The notes under the pieces: generated by a model
The model's input: the letters and a program-made list of their open reading frames with translations, nothing else
The model's database searches: none
Told to the model about the DNA's origin: nothing
Shown: positions 26,857 to 36,773 of the stretch, one piece after another
How positions within the stretch are numbered: the first letter of the stretch is position 1
Layout of the letters: each line of letters begins with the position of its first letter
DNA from: an uncultured Hyphomonas sp.
GTDB taxonomy: Bacteria > Pseudomonadota > Alphaproteobacteria > Caulobacterales > Hyphomonadaceae
Direction: 5' to 3'
Length of the DNA: 64,000 nucleotides
Assembly (NCBI RefSeq): GCF_963677035.1
Contig: NZ_OY781472.1
Location: 1,364,001 to 1,428,000 of the forward strand
Made by a program: the position numbers and the translations under genes

Positions 26857-28485
26857 CTAGAAACGGAAAATCTCAGCCAGCCAGCGAAGCAGGGGGCGGT
26901 GGATCGTTGTTTCAACGGCCGCGCCGGGTGCATCGGCATATTCGTCCGACAGCTGGATGCTCAGCTGGGCATACCGCTCGGGGTTCAGGTCCCGGCTGTA
27001 AAGCTTGTTCTCGCTCGACATCTGGATCGTCGCACTGATATCGGCGATCGTCGCGTTCCGGTCCCGCCGGCCATCGGCCAGCCTCACGCCGACTCGCTGG
27101 CCAATCTTCAGGCCTCGTGCGTCTGCATGCGTCACAAACGCCGAGACCATGCGTGTTTCTCCGATCTCCTCAAGGCTCATGAGCGGCTCCTGCGCGGTCA
27201 CACGCTCGCCCGGCTGGAGGATGACTTCAGACACACGGCAATTGCAGGGGCTGACGATTGACAGCTCATCAAGCCGGCTCCTGAGCCCGTCAATCTTGAC
27301 CTCAGCGGCGGCGATTTCCTGTTCGGTTTCGCGAATGGTCAGCGGCAGGGTTGCCGGCTCATATCCCGTTGCCCTGGAATTGCCAGTGAAGTAGCCCGAC
27401 CGCGCAGCACTGAGGCGCGAGCGTGCGTCTTCAATATCGCGTTCAGCCTGACCGATACGTTCGGTGATCTCCGAAACAGCCTGCTCCGCATTTGTACGGG
27501 TGCTGAGGGGAACAAGACCAGGTGTGGAGACCGATCTCAGCTTGTCTACCTCAGCCATCGCGGCCGAGAGGGAGCTCTGTAATTCATCCCGGCGTGCCTG
27601 TGCCTTCTGAAGGGCCCGGACCGCCTGAGACGACTCCGTCTCCAGCAAACCACTACGGCCTTCCAGGATCGCATGCAGACCCTCCAGCCGAACCTCCATG
27701 ACACGTTTGTTGGCTTCGGCGTCTGCAAGTTCAGCTTCGAGCGGCCGGTTTGACAAGGTCGCAATCGGTTCGCCCGGTACCACCTGCGAGCCTTCGACGG
27801 CAAGGATGTTCTTCACGACCGATGGCTCCGGCGCACTGATTTCGATCTGCTTCGTGTCCACCCATGCAGCAACACTGCTGACGCTTGTTATGGCAAGGAT
27901 CGACGCTCTGGCGCTCAACAGGGCCAGTACCGCCAGAAGTGCGAAGATCCCCCGCCGGACAAAAGCCTTGCGGCGTCCGATCTTAAGGGTGTGGTCGATC
28001 TCTTCCTCAGTGCTGGCGGATAATTCGCCTGCACTGACATTGCGAAGGACACCATCGACATTTTTGAGTTTTCCCGACAGGTGCGCGCTGGAAATGAAGC
28101 CCAGTGCGCGCACCTCTTCAGGTGTCAGACCTGAGAATGTGAAGGCGGCTTCCCGTTTCTCCGGATAAAGCCTCAGAAGCTCTGCATGCGTTTCAAACTT
28201 GAATTCGAAATCCGAGATCTGAACGGAGACTGTCGCTCGGACTTTTTCTCCCGCCAGGGCAAGTTTTTTCACTTCGCCAATCCTGAAACCGCTGAGCGAC
28301 CAGTCGAGCGCCGGATAGGCATGACCATTGATTTCTATGGTCAGAGGTGCGGAATAGCGTGGATACTTGCGTTTGTCGCGCCCGGCTGCTTCCATCGCGT
28401 CTCCAAGCGATACGAAGTCTGCAGCCTCTGCCTTTCCGGCGGGCTGGTTCGGTTGCATGTCTCCGGGGTGTTTTTCTGCGCTCAT
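26857..28485 (-). CDS. Alg44-like membrane fusion protein with c-di-GMP-binding PilZ domain
   Basis: A 542-aa protein. The start at 28485 ([13 protein letters not shown]) lies 11 nt after the upstream gene; the much longer open frame to 29073 overlaps the glycosyltransferase and is not coding. The N-terminus is a PilZ domain with both c-di-GMP motifs, RKYPR (39-43) and DWSLSG (61-66). A membrane helix (about 175-195) is followed by a HlyD-type periplasmic adaptor with a lipoyl half-motif ([18 protein letters not shown]), a long coiled coil and [18 protein letters not shown]. Domain order matches alginate co-polymerase Alg44. With the adjacent GT2 synthase it should form a c-di-GMP-activated polysaccharide synthesis/secretion complex. 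Confidence 0.88.
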   Translation of the reverse strand: MSAEKHPGDMQPNQPAGKAEAADFVSLGDAMEAAGRDKRKYPRYSAPLTIEINGHAYPALDWSLSGFRIGEVKKLALAGEKVRATVSVQISDFEFKFETHAELLRLYPEKREAAFTFSGLTPEEVRALGFISSAHLSGKLKNVDGVLRNVSAGELSASTEEEIDHTLKIGRRKAFVRRGIFALLAVLALLSARASILAITSVSSVAAWVDTKQIEISAPEPSVVKNILAVEGSQVVPGEPIATLSNRPLEAELADAEANKRVMEVRLEGLHAILEGRSGLLETESSQAVRALQKAQARRDELQSSLSAAMAEVDKLRSVSTPGLVPLSTRTNAEQAVSEITERIGQAERDIEDARSRLSAARSGYFTGNSRATGYEPATLPLTIRETEQEIAAAEVKIDGLRSRLDELSIVSPCNCRVSEVILQPGERVTAQEPLMSLEEIGETRMVSAFVTHADARGLKIGQRVGVRLADGRRDRNATIADISATIQMSSENKLYSRDLNPERYAQLSIQLSDEYADAPGAAVETTIHRPLLRWLAEIFRF

Positions 28486-28496
28486 AGTGTTCTGTG

Positions 28497-30086
28497 TCAG
28501 GTTCTGGCAGCGATGGCCGCAAAAGTTATCATTGAACAAATGAAGATCGTGATAATCAGACCTTTCAGCCAGTCTCCGTGAATCGCCGTCCGCAATTGGT
28601 GCAAGGCCGCTGCGCCGGAATCGATGTTCTGGCGGGTCCATTTTTGGCGATTGAGATGAAACATGACCTGGATCTTGATAAACGATCCCACGAATTGCTG
28701 ATGCAACAGGAGTAGGGGCACAAGCGGCGAAGCGAGGCCGCCCTGGTGCGCGACATTGACGGTCTGGATGAACCGTGTGGCAAGCACGATGGACAGATAG
28801 GCCGGAAGCGCGACCCATTGGCCTTTCAGAAGAAAAAAGGTGAGAAAGATCGGACCGGTCAGGCTGGTCCACATGCTGAGGCGCTGGTCCACAAGGCACC
28901 ACCAGGTAAATAGCCCCATACGGCGGGGCCCCAACAGGATGGCCCGGTCGGAATTGCGCAGCATGTTGCCGAACCAACGCTGCATCAGCTGAGCGGATGC
29001 CTTCAGGAAGCCACCCTTCGGCAATTCTTCCATGCAACTGACATAGGTGTCGGGCAGATAGATCATGGCCCATCCGCCCTTTAGACAGTGATACCAGGTC
29101 GACTTGTCATCACCCGTCAGCATCGGGAGCTTTCCAAGCCGCCAATGGTTCAGAATGTCTAGCTGCAGGCGTTCCACAAACGCCGGGTCCAGTGCGACAC
29201 TTGCCCGGAAAACTGAGAACCGCCCGGTCAGGCAAAGAACCCGGCGGGAGAGACTGAGGGAACTCATATAGAGATTTCTCAGCGCAAATCGCATGGCGTA
29301 CCAGGTCTGCTCCAGAGCGCCGCCACGTACTTCGGCCGCGTTGTTGACGGTAAGGGCAGCGAGGTCCGGCATCATGGTAAAGAAGGGGCAGGCCTTCGCC
29401 ATCAGTCCGGGTGTGACGACGGAATCGCCATCCATGAGGACGACGATGCCTTCATCGGTTTCATTGCTGCGCTGCAGAGCGCGCAGCGCGGCAGCCATTG
29501 CATCACGCTTCCCGGTTCCAACCTGGATCTGCGTGGTGAGTTCGATATGTCCCGGCAGCTTTGCCTCATTGAAGATTTGGTGGATGAGGCGGGCATCTCC
29601 ATCATCGGTCACCGAGGCCACCACTGTCGCTGGCACACCATAGGCGGCAAGTTCCTGAAACAGGGAAGAGTAAACGCCAAAATTTTCCGACGCTGACATC
29701 TGATAGGAGGTCACAACAACACCGATATGCTCCGGGAGTGTCGAGGGATCCGCCGCAACCGTCGTGGCCTGCCGACGCAAACGGGAAAAGACCTTGTTCC
29801 TGTAGTGCTCGGCTCGCAAAATATGCGTCAGCTGCCAGCCATATCGCCAGGTTGCGATGAACCCCAGTGGCCAGACGATATGATCTACCCCGTGCACTGG
29901 CGATAGCGACACGGTCACCGCAAGCAGGACCAGGAACGCTGTTAGGTAGATGGACCAGCTCAGGGAATAAGTTGCGAACAACAGATAAAGTCGCCGGACT
30001 TCATTGCCAGCCCGTTTGAACCCGTCTGTCGGCCAACTTGTTGCGTCACGCCATGGCGCAAGGAGGGAAGTTGCCTCTGAACGCAT
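28497..30086 (-). CDS. Alg8-like processive family-2 glycosyltransferase
   Basis: A 529-aa polytopic glycosyltransferase. Two N-terminal membrane helices (about 35-90), a GT2 catalytic domain and several C-terminal helices make up the protein. The synthase signature is complete: VTDDGDARL, the DxD in LMDGDSVV, the third aspartate in LTGDDKSTW and the processivity motif QLMQRW. The GDDKSTW form is characteristic of Alg8 and related synthases. No other alginate genes (epimerase, lyase, acetylase, AlgE/K porin) are nearby, so the polymer is not necessarily alginate. The following Alg44-like gene presumably supplies c-di-GMP control. No Shine-Dalgarno sequence is evident before the ATG. Confidence 0.88.
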   Translation of the reverse strand: MRSEATSLLAPWRDATSWPTDGFKRAGNEVRRLYLLFATYSLSWSIYLTAFLVLLAVTVSLSPVHGVDHIVWPLGFIATWRYGWQLTHILRAEHYRNKVFSRLRRQATTVAADPSTLPEHIGVVVTSYQMSASENFGVYSSLFQELAAYGVPATVVASVTDDGDARLIHQIFNEAKLPGHIELTTQIQVGTGKRDAMAAALRALQRSNETDEGIVVLMDGDSVVTPGLMAKACPFFTMMPDLAALTVNNAAEVRGGALEQTWYAMRFALRNLYMSSLSLSRRVLCLTGRFSVFRASVALDPAFVERLQLDILNHWRLGKLPMLTGDDKSTWYHCLKGGWAMIYLPDTYVSCMEELPKGGFLKASAQLMQRWFGNMLRNSDRAILLGPRRMGLFTWWCLVDQRLSMWTSLTGPIFLTFFLLKGQWVALPAYLSIVLATRFIQTVNVAHQGGLASPLVPLLLLHQQFVGSFIKIQVMFHLNRQKWTRQNIDSGAAALHQLRTAIHGDWLKGLIITIFICSMITFAAIAART

Positions 30087-30285
30087 TCAAAACACCGCTT
30101 AAGCTACAAACTAAGAAGCTTGTCCGGCATTATTATTTATATTGTGTTCCGAAATATGCGTTTTATGTTCCGCGCCTGCTTGCGGTGGGCCCGGACAGAA
30201 GAGGCGAGGGTCCGGCGTCCGGTCTTCAATTTCGGATGGGGCTGCGCATGCGACTGCCCGGCCGGGCAGACGGCACCTGTTTCCC

Positions 30286-31683
30286 TTATTCCTCGCTCCA
30301 CGTACCCAGCGCCTTGTAGAGAGCAATGCTGTTCAGGCTGTTGTCGAGGTTCGCCTGGATCAGCTGTTGCTGGGCGCTGTAGTATTCGCGCTGCGCATCG
30401 AGAACGGTCAGGTATCCATCGAGACCGGATTTGAACCGTTCGCTGGAAAGTTCAAACGTGACTTGCGTATCCTCCGCCAGCTGTTCGAGGGCATCCAGGC
30501 GGCGGTCAATCGTGTCAGCGATCGCAGCCGTGTCGGCGACTTCCCGGAAAGCCTGCTGGATCGTGCTCTGATACGTGGCAAGGGCGGCATCGGCGTTGGC
30601 GCGGGCGGCATCCAGATTTCCACGCCGCCGGTCAAAGTCAAAAATCGGAAGGTCGATCGCGGGTGTGAAGGTCCATCCGGTCGACCCGTCACCATTGAAA
30701 AGGTCATCGAGTGACCCGCTGGCGGCACCGACACCTCCGGTCAATGAAATGCTCGGGAAATAGGCTGCGCGGGCGGCGCCGATATTTGCATTGGAGGCCC
30801 GCAGACGGGCCTCTGCGGCGCGCACGTCCGGTCTTTCCAAGAGAACAAGAGAAGACTGGCCGACGGGCAGGTTCAGCGCGACGGGGGCAGGGAGGAGGCT
30901 GACCTCGTCCAGAACCGAAGTGGGCAGTGGGCCACCAACAAGCAACTGCAGGGCGTTGGCGTCCCGGCGTACCGCGGCCTCAAACTGGGCCGCCTGTGCC
31001 TGGGCACGGGCAACAGAGGCAGAAGCGCGGCGCACATCCAGTTCGCTCGCGGTTCCGACATCAAACAATTCCCGCGTCAGATCGAGACTTTCGGTCTGGC
31101 TCTCTGCGGTGCGATTGGCGAGTTTCAGGAGCTCATGGTCGGCAGCCAGCTGCATCCAGGTTTCGGCAACCGTTCCGGCCAGCGAGATTTTCGCGGCACG
31201 CTCACCTTCTTCGCTTGCCAGATAGGCCTGAAGCGCGGCGTCGTTGAGGTTCCGGATCCGGCCAAAGAAGTCCAGCTCCCACGCGGAGACGCCGATCTGG
31301 CCGTAAGTGCTGTCACCGAAGCGAGTCGCGCCCGTTGTGCCTTCGTCGAACGTGTCGCCGGTCTGCGCGCTGGCACTGGCCCCCACGGCAGGCCAGAGGG
31401 CAGAGCGGGAGACGAGCAGATTTGCCCGTGCTGCACGTACATTCGCGGCAGTGGCACGCAGGTCGCGGTTCTGTTCCAGCGCAATACCGATCACCTGCTT
31501 CAGGGTGGGGGAGGTGACCACATCATTCCACAGAAGGGGCTCAGCAGGAGCCGTATCAGGTGCCGAGCCGGGCAGATCGGCCGGAACTGGCAGGTCACCC
31601 GCCTCGTAGGCAGGGGCAAGATTGACGCAGCCCGCCAGCATCAGTGTGCCAAGGGCGGTTGCAAGGAGTGCGTTGGATCTCAT
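30286..31683 (-). CDS. Outer-membrane efflux lipoprotein (NodT/OprM family)
   Basis: A 465-aa TolC-like outer-membrane factor. A lipobox (LMLAGCVNLAP, Cys about 19) marks it as a lipoprotein of the NodT/OprM class. Two internal repeats of long helices are visible, with AALEQNRDLRATAANVRAAR-type sequence in the first half (IGIALEQNRDLRATAANVRA) and ERPDVRAAEARLRASNANIG in the second. It would form the exit duct of the RND pump encoded upstream; its start overlaps the pump stop by 4 nt. It is the last gene of a three-gene efflux operon. Confidence 0.93.
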   Translation of the reverse strand: MRSNALLATALGTLMLAGCVNLAPAYEAGDLPVPADLPGSAPDTAPAEPLLWNDVVTSPTLKQVIGIALEQNRDLRATAANVRAARANLLVSRSALWPAVGASASAQTGDTFDEGTTGATRFGDSTYGQIGVSAWELDFFGRIRNLNDAALQAYLASEEGERAAKISLAGTVAETWMQLAADHELLKLANRTAESQTESLDLTRELFDVGTASELDVRRASASVARAQAQAAQFEAAVRRDANALQLLVGGPLPTSVLDEVSLLPAPVALNLPVGQSSLVLLERPDVRAAEARLRASNANIGAARAAYFPSISLTGGVGAASGSLDDLFNGDGSTGWTFTPAIDLPIFDFDRRRGNLDAARANADAALATYQSTIQQAFREVADTAAIADTIDRRLDALEQLAEDTQVTFELSSERFKSGLDGYLTVLDAQREYYSAQQQLIQANLDNSLNSIALYKALGTWSEE

Positions 31684-34600
31684 GCGGGGGTCTCCGCTTT
31701 TTTGTCTGGGCCGGAAAAGCGATTGGTGAGTTTGCGGACGATCACATAGAATATCGGTGCAAACAGCAGGCTGAATGTCATGGCGGCGATCACACCGCCC
31801 AGCACGATCGTGCCGATGGCATTCCGGCCCGCTGCCCCGGCGCCCGTGCTGAGCGCGAGCGGCAGAACGCCGAAGCCAAAGGCGAAGGACGTCATAAGAA
31901 CCGGGCGGATCCGCAAACGGACGGCTTCAATCGCTGCTTCGACCAGATCCTTGCCCTGACTTTCCAGAGAGCGGGCAAATTCGATGATCAGGATCGCGTT
32001 CTTCGACGCAAGCCCGACTGTGGTCAACAGGCCAACTTGGAAGAAGACGTCATTTGCGAGACCTCCAATGCTGGCGCCAGCGACGGCCCCGGCGACACCC
32101 AGCGGGGCAACAAGCAGGACCGAGATTGGAATGGTCCAGCTTTCGTAGAGGGCGGCGAGACAGAGGAAGACGAACAGAACCGAGATGCCGTAGAGCGCCA
32201 TCGCCTGGTTGCCTGATTCATTTTCCTGACGGCTGAGACCGCTCCACGCATATCCAATGCCTTCCGGGAGTTTCGAAATCAGTTCTTCCATTGCCATCAT
32301 GGCGGCACCAGAACTTTCCCCAGGCGCTGCGGAGCCCTGGATGTTGAAGGCAGGGACGCCGTCAAAGCGCTGCAGTTGTGGCGAGCCGTAAGTCCATTTC
32401 ATGCTGGCGATTTCATCCAGCGGCGCCATTTGGCCGGTGTTGGTCCGTACGAACCAGTCACCGACATCATCCGGTTGCATCCGGTCCTTGGCGGCGCCCT
32501 GAACATAGACGCGTTTGATCCGGCCACGGTCAACGAAGTCATTGACATAGGTTCCGCCAAACGCAACGGACAGGAGGTTGGTGGCATCGCCCACCGACAC
32601 ACCAAGTGCCTGCGCTTTCTGGTAATCGAGATCGATATTGAATTGTGGCCCGTCTTCCTGGCCATTCGGGCGGACACCTACCAGGCGCGGATCCTGGCTC
32701 GCCATCCCCAACAGCTGGTTACGGATATTCATGAACTCTTCGTGGGTGTAGTTGCCATTATTCTGCAGGAACAGGTCGAAGCCGCTCGCATTACCGAGTT
32801 CCTGGATCGGCGGTGGGAAAGCGGCGAAAACCTGAGCGTCGTCGATCTGGGACAGAGGCCCCATGGCGCGGCCGACGATGGCCTCGACCGAATTCTGCTT
32901 GCCGGGACGTTCGGACCAGTCTTTCAGAGCGGCGAAGGCGATGCCGTTGTTCTGGCCCTGACCGGCGAAGCTGAAGCCTGCCAATGAGAAGACGCCTTTG
33001 ATATTCGAGCTTTCATTCGTGTGGAAATAGTCCGCAACCTCGTCCATGACTTCCCCGGTACGTTCGAGGCTGGCATTTGCCGGCAGCTGGACGAGTGTGA
33101 AGAGGTCGCCCTGGTCTTCGTCCGGGAGGAAGGATGTCGGCAGCCGGACAAAGGCCATGCCTGTCAGCGCAATGATCAGGGCGAAGCCCACCATCATGAC
33201 CCCCTTACGGCGCAGCGCGCGGGTTACCACGGCTTCATATCCTGTTGTGAGTTTCCCGAACCCGTTATTGAAGATCCTCGCGGGCGCGCCGAGGATCGGA
33301 TGGGACGTTCCATGGTTGGGCTTCAGAATTGTCGCACACAGGGCAGGGGACAGGATGATGGCGACCGCGACTGACAGCGTCATTGCCGAGACGATCGTGA
33401 CCGAGAACTGCCGGTAGATCACACCGGCAGAGCCGGGGAAAAAGGCCATCGGAACGAAGACGGCTGACAGAACCACGGCGATACCGACCAGCGCACCGAT
33501 GATCTGTTCCATCGAGCGGATCGTCGCCTCGCGTGGAGGAAGCTTGTCTTCCGCCATCACGCGTTCAACGTTCTCGACCACAACGATTGCGTCATCGACG
33601 AGGAGGCCGATGGCGAGCACCATGGCGAACATGGTCAGCGTATTGATCGACATGCCCATGACCAGCAGGACGGCAAAGGTGCCCAGCAGGACGACCGGGA
33701 CTGCGATCAGAGGGATGAACGAGGCGCGGAAGCTTTGCAGGAAAACAAAGATGACGATGAAAACGAGGCCAATGGCTTCGAACAGGGTTTTCTGCACTTC
33801 ATGGATCGAGGTTTTGATGAACGGCGTAGAGTCGACCGGGAAGTTGTAGGCCATGTCTGCCGGGAAATTGTGGGACATTTCCTCGACCGCGTTCTTCACC
33901 CGTTCGGCCGTGTCCAGCGCATTGGCGCCCGTTGCCAGTGAGACAGCGAAACCGGTGGCCGGCTGGCCGTTATATTTCCCGCTGAAGAAATAGTATTCCG
34001 CACCGAGTTCGACATCGGCCACATCGCCGATACGGACGGAACCGCCCTCGGGTGTGGTGCGCAGCAACAGATTGCGGAATTCTTCAGGCGTGGACAGGAG
34101 CGATTGCAGTGTAATGGTAACGTTGATTTCCTGCCCTTCAACGGACGGGGCTCCACCGAGGGCGCCGGACGAGATCTGCGCGTTTTGTTCCCGGATCGCC
34201 TGGACGATATCGCTGGGCATGAGATTGTATTCGACGAGCTTTTCGGGCTTCAGCCACACCCGTATGGAATAAGGGGAGCCGAAAGTTGTCACGCTGCCAA
34301 CGCCGTCGAGACGGCTGATTGTGTCAAACATGTTCGAGCGGACATAATCGCCGAGGTCGGTCTGGTCATATGTTCCGTTTGGGGAATAAACAGACGTGAT
34401 GAGCAGGAAACTTGTGCTCGCTTTACTGACAGTCACACCCTGGCGCTGGACCTGTTCAGGCAGGAACGGCGTTGCGAGGGACAGCTTGTTCTGCACCTGA
34501 ACCTGCGCAATGTCCGGATTTGTTCCCGGCTTGAAGGCCAGTGTGATGGTTGCGTCTCCGCTGGAGCTGGATGTGGAATTGACATAGTCGAGTCCGTCCA

Positions 34601-34814
34601 GTCCGGTCATCTGCTGCTCGATGACCTGCGTCACGGAGTTTTCCACAGCCTGCGCAGACGCGCCGGGATAGTTGGCTGTGACGCTGATTGTTGTTGGGGC
34701 GACGTCCGGATATTGCGCCACCGGCAGCGTACGCAGGGCGAGGGTGCCTGCGAGCATGATAATGATCGCAATCACCCAGGCGAAGACCGGGCGGTCGATG
34801 AAGAACTTTGCCAT
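31680..34814 (-). CDS. RND multidrug efflux permease (HAE1/AcrB family)
   Basis: A 1044-aa proton-driven exporter of the AcrB/MexB type. It starts with FFIDRPVFAWVIAIIIM, has twelve membrane helices and two large periplasmic loops, and keeps the proton-relay aspartates in helix 4 (GLLVDDAIVVVENVER). The periplasmic pore sequence QYPDVAPTTISVTANYPGAS and the VMTSFAFGFGVLPLAL-type helix near the C-terminus (LMTSFAFGFGVLPLA) are typical of HAE1 pumps. It sits between the adaptor gene (20 nt upstream) and the outer-membrane factor (4-nt overlap), forming a complete tripartite system. Confidence 0.96.
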   Translation of the reverse strand: MAKFFIDRPVFAWVIAIIIMLAGTLALRTLPVAQYPDVAPTTISVTANYPGASAQAVENSVTQVIEQQMTGLDGLDYVNSTSSSSGDATITLAFKPGTNPDIAQVQVQNKLSLATPFLPEQVQRQGVTVSKASTSFLLITSVYSPNGTYDQTDLGDYVRSNMFDTISRLDGVGSVTTFGSPYSIRVWLKPEKLVEYNLMPSDIVQAIREQNAQISSGALGGAPSVEGQEINVTITLQSLLSTPEEFRNLLLRTTPEGGSVRIGDVADVELGAEYYFFSGKYNGQPATGFAVSLATGANALDTAERVKNAVEEMSHNFPADMAYNFPVDSTPFIKTSIHEVQKTLFEAIGLVFIVIFVFLQSFRASFIPLIAVPVVLLGTFAVLLVMGMSINTLTMFAMVLAIGLLVDDAIVVVENVERVMAEDKLPPREATIRSMEQIIGALVGIAVVLSAVFVPMAFFPGSAGVIYRQFSVTIVSAMTLSVAVAIILSPALCATILKPNHGTSHPILGAPARIFNNGFGKLTTGYEAVVTRALRRKGVMMVGFALIIALTGMAFVRLPTSFLPDEDQGDLFTLVQLPANASLERTGEVMDEVADYFHTNESSNIKGVFSLAGFSFAGQGQNNGIAFAALKDWSERPGKQNSVEAIVGRAMGPLSQIDDAQVFAAFPPPIQELGNASGFDLFLQNNGNYTHEEFMNIRNQLLGMASQDPRLVGVRPNGQEDGPQFNIDLDYQKAQALGVSVGDATNLLSVAFGGTYVNDFVDRGRIKRVYVQGAAKDRMQPDDVGDWFVRTNTGQMAPLDEIASMKWTYGSPQLQRFDGVPAFNIQGSAAPGESSGAAMMAMEELISKLPEGIGYAWSGLSRQENESGNQAMALYGISVLFVFLCLAALYESWTIPISVLLVAPLGVAGAVAGASIGGLANDVFFQVGLLTTVGLASKNAILIIEFARSLESQGKDLVEAAIEAVRLRIRPVLMTSFAFGFGVLPLALSTGAGAAGRNAIGTIVLGGVIAAMTFSLLFAPIFYVIVRKLTNRFSGPDKKAETPA

Positions 34815-34833
34815 CAGACTTAACCTGTGTGTG

Positions 34834-36015
34834 TTATTTCGATCCGCCGCGGGTATCTTTCGCGGCGGAGGTCTGCTCGCTGGCAGGGTTGGGTTGTACC
34901 TTCATGCCGTCGCGAATGGATTGCAGGTTCGCTGTGGCGACCTGTTCTCCGGCATTCAGGCCACTCAGAACCGTCCAGGTGTTGTCAGAATTCTGCTCAA
35001 CGGTGATCCGTCTCTGTCGGACCGTTCCGTCCTTGTCCACGACCATGACGGTGGCATCGCCCGTGGGCGTGCGGGAAACCACAGACTGAGGCAGGGTCGC
35101 CACGTTCTCGTAGTATCCGGCAATGAACTTCGCCCGGACGAACATGCCTGGCAGGATCATGTCTTCGGGATTGGGAACGACAACCCGCACGGCCACGGTA
35201 CCGGCGCTCTCTTCAACATTCACTTCACTGAATTCGAGGTCGCCTGCCTGGGGGTAGGGGGTCTCATCGCCCAGAATGATGTCGACGGGGATTGTGTTCT
35301 GGTCGGTGGTTGCAATTTCTCCGTCCGCAATCTGCTGGCGCCAGCTAAGGATGCGTGCGCTGGCCACTGTCAGGTCGACATAGATCGGATTGGTCTGCAG
35401 GACACGGGCGAGCGGTTCCGGCTGGTTCTGCGTCACGAGAGCGCCCTGCGTAACGGACGAGCGGCCAATACGGCCTTCAATTGGGGAAGAGATCCTGGTG
35501 CGCGCCAGATCAATGCGCGCGCGGTCGAGCGCGGCTTTCTGAATGCCGATGTCTGCATCCGCCTGGCTGGCAGAGGCAACGGCCTGGTCGTATTCCTGTT
35601 CGCTGACCGCATTGATGCTGGCCAGCCGTTCGAAGCGTGCTGCCGTTTCGCGGGCAACCGCGGCCGTGGCCTCGGCGCGCGTAAGGGCGGCTTCGGCGCT
35701 GCGAACAGCGGCTGAATATTCAGCGGCGTCAATCTGGTAGAGCGCCTGGCCTTTCTTGACCGTGTCGCCTTCCTTGAACAGGCGGGCGGTGATGATGCCG
35801 GTGACCTGCGGACGGATCTCCGCCTCGGCATAGGCGCGGGCCCGTCCGGACAATTCAATCACATTGGGCACGTCGGTCAGCCGGACCGTCATGGTCTCGA
35901 CGACGGGTGCGGGAGGGGCGGCGGCTTGCTGCCCGGACGTGTCACCACCGCAAGCGGCGAGCACGAGGGTCGTGGCGAGCAAGAGTGCTTGCATGCTCTT
36001 CGTGACGGTCTGCAT
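34834..36015 (-). CDS. RND efflux periplasmic adaptor lipoprotein
   Basis: A 393-aa membrane fusion protein of the AcrA/MexA family. A lipobox (LVLAACGGD, Cys about 22) anchors it. The order is lipoyl half-motif (IRPQVTGIITARLFKEGDTV), coiled-coil hairpin (about residues 100-165), second lipoyl half (ISSPIEGRIGRSSVTQGALV) and the beta-barrel/membrane-proximal domains (VRVVVPNPEDMILPGMFVRA). It is the first gene of the operon and is divergent from a TetR-type regulator, so it is likely repressed by it. Confidence 0.94.
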   Translation of the reverse strand: MQTVTKSMQALLLATTLVLAACGGDTSGQQAAAPPAPVVETMTVRLTDVPNVIELSGRARAYAEAEIRPQVTGIITARLFKEGDTVKKGQALYQIDAAEYSAAVRSAEAALTRAEATAAVARETAARFERLASINAVSEQEYDQAVASASQADADIGIQKAALDRARIDLARTRISSPIEGRIGRSSVTQGALVTQNQPEPLARVLQTNPIYVDLTVASARILSWRQQIADGEIATTDQNTIPVDIILGDETPYPQAGDLEFSEVNVEESAGTVAVRVVVPNPEDMILPGMFVRAKFIAGYYENVATLPQSVVSRTPTGDATVMVVDKDGTVRQRRITVEQNSDNTWTVLSGLNAGEQVATANLQSIRDGMKVQPNPASEQTSAAKDTRGGSK

Positions 36016-36057
36016 TAAAAGGATCCTTGACGGCGTGTTGGGAGGAGAGCTATCAGA

Positions 36058-36075
36058 ATAGAATGAACGCTCTAT
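36058..36075. promoter_or_regulatory. Candidate TetR operator between the efflux operon and its regulator
   Basis: ATAGAATGAACGCTCTAT contains the inverted arms ATAGA and TCTAT around an 8-nt core and lies in the 119-nt divergent intergenic region, 42 nt from the adaptor start and 59 nt from the regulator start. Position and dyad symmetry suggest it controls both directions. Binding by the adjacent TetR protein is inferred. Confidence 0.4.
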
Positions 36076-36134
36076 CTAATGGTGCGATGCACAAAGTCAA
36101 GATGCAGTTGTTTAACGAGGGGGAGGAAAATCAT

Positions 36135-36755
36135 ATGGGTGAAAAGCTCGTGTCAAAGACGGCCGCAAAGCGCGAGGCACGCATCAGCGAGATCCTCGCA
36201 TGTGCCGAAAAACATTTTTCAAACAAGGGTTTCCATGGGGCCGGCATTTCCGGCATCGCGGCGGATTGCGGGATCAGCGTGGGACACCTCTATCACTATT
36301 TCGATAGTAAAGATGAATTGATCCTGGCGATCGTAAAATTGGAGATGGGGCGTCAGGTAGAGAGCATCTCGACCTTTGAAGACCTGTCTCCTGAAAATTT
36401 GCGGATAGAAATGGCTGAGCGCGCGGCCGCGATTCTCTCAACTGACGATGAGCCATTCCGGACAGTTCTGAACTTTGAAATCCTGGCTGAGGCTCAAAGA
36501 AACCCTGACGTTGCGAGTATTCTTCAACAACAGGATGCAGAGATGCGGAGCCGGTTTGTGTCCATACTTCGACGCGCCGGTATCGATGAGCCGGAAACGC
36601 GGACGGAACTGATCTTTACCCTCTTTTCCGGCCTCTCGGCGCGGGCCCTGCGGCATCCGGAGCAGGAGCGGGCGGCATTGATGGAAGTCATTAAGGACGT
36701 GATCCTGAAAATTCTTGGCGACGAGCCTGTGACGGTGAGCGCATCCTGTGCGTGA
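36135..36755 (+). CDS. TetR/AcrR-family regulator of the RND operon
   Basis: About 206 aa. The start at 36135 is preceded by a strong GGGGGAGGAAA site; earlier in-frame starts (36027 on) lack one and would run through the operator region. The N-terminal helix-turn-helix is ISGIAADCGISVGHLYHYFD (around residues 35-55), followed by SKDELILAIVKLEM. The C-terminal ligand domain is helical. Divergent transcription from the adaptor-pump-duct operon indicates a local repressor released by a pump substrate. Confidence 0.9.
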   Translation: MGEKLVSKTAAKREARISEILACAEKHFSNKGFHGAGISGIAADCGISVGHLYHYFDSKDELILAIVKLEMGRQVESISTFEDLSPENLRIEMAERAAAILSTDDEPFRTVLNFEILAEAQRNPDVASILQQQDAEMRSRFVSILRRAGIDEPETRTELIFTLFSGLSARALRHPEQERAALMEVIKDVILKILGDEPVTVSASCA

Positions 36756-36773
36756 CCTACTCGTCCGATGAGA

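Noticed and set aside
28486..29073. N-terminal extension of the PilZ/HlyD frame
   Set aside because: It overlaps the Alg8-like gene on the same strand in another frame and has no protein-like conservation; the ATG at 28485 fits the PilZ start.
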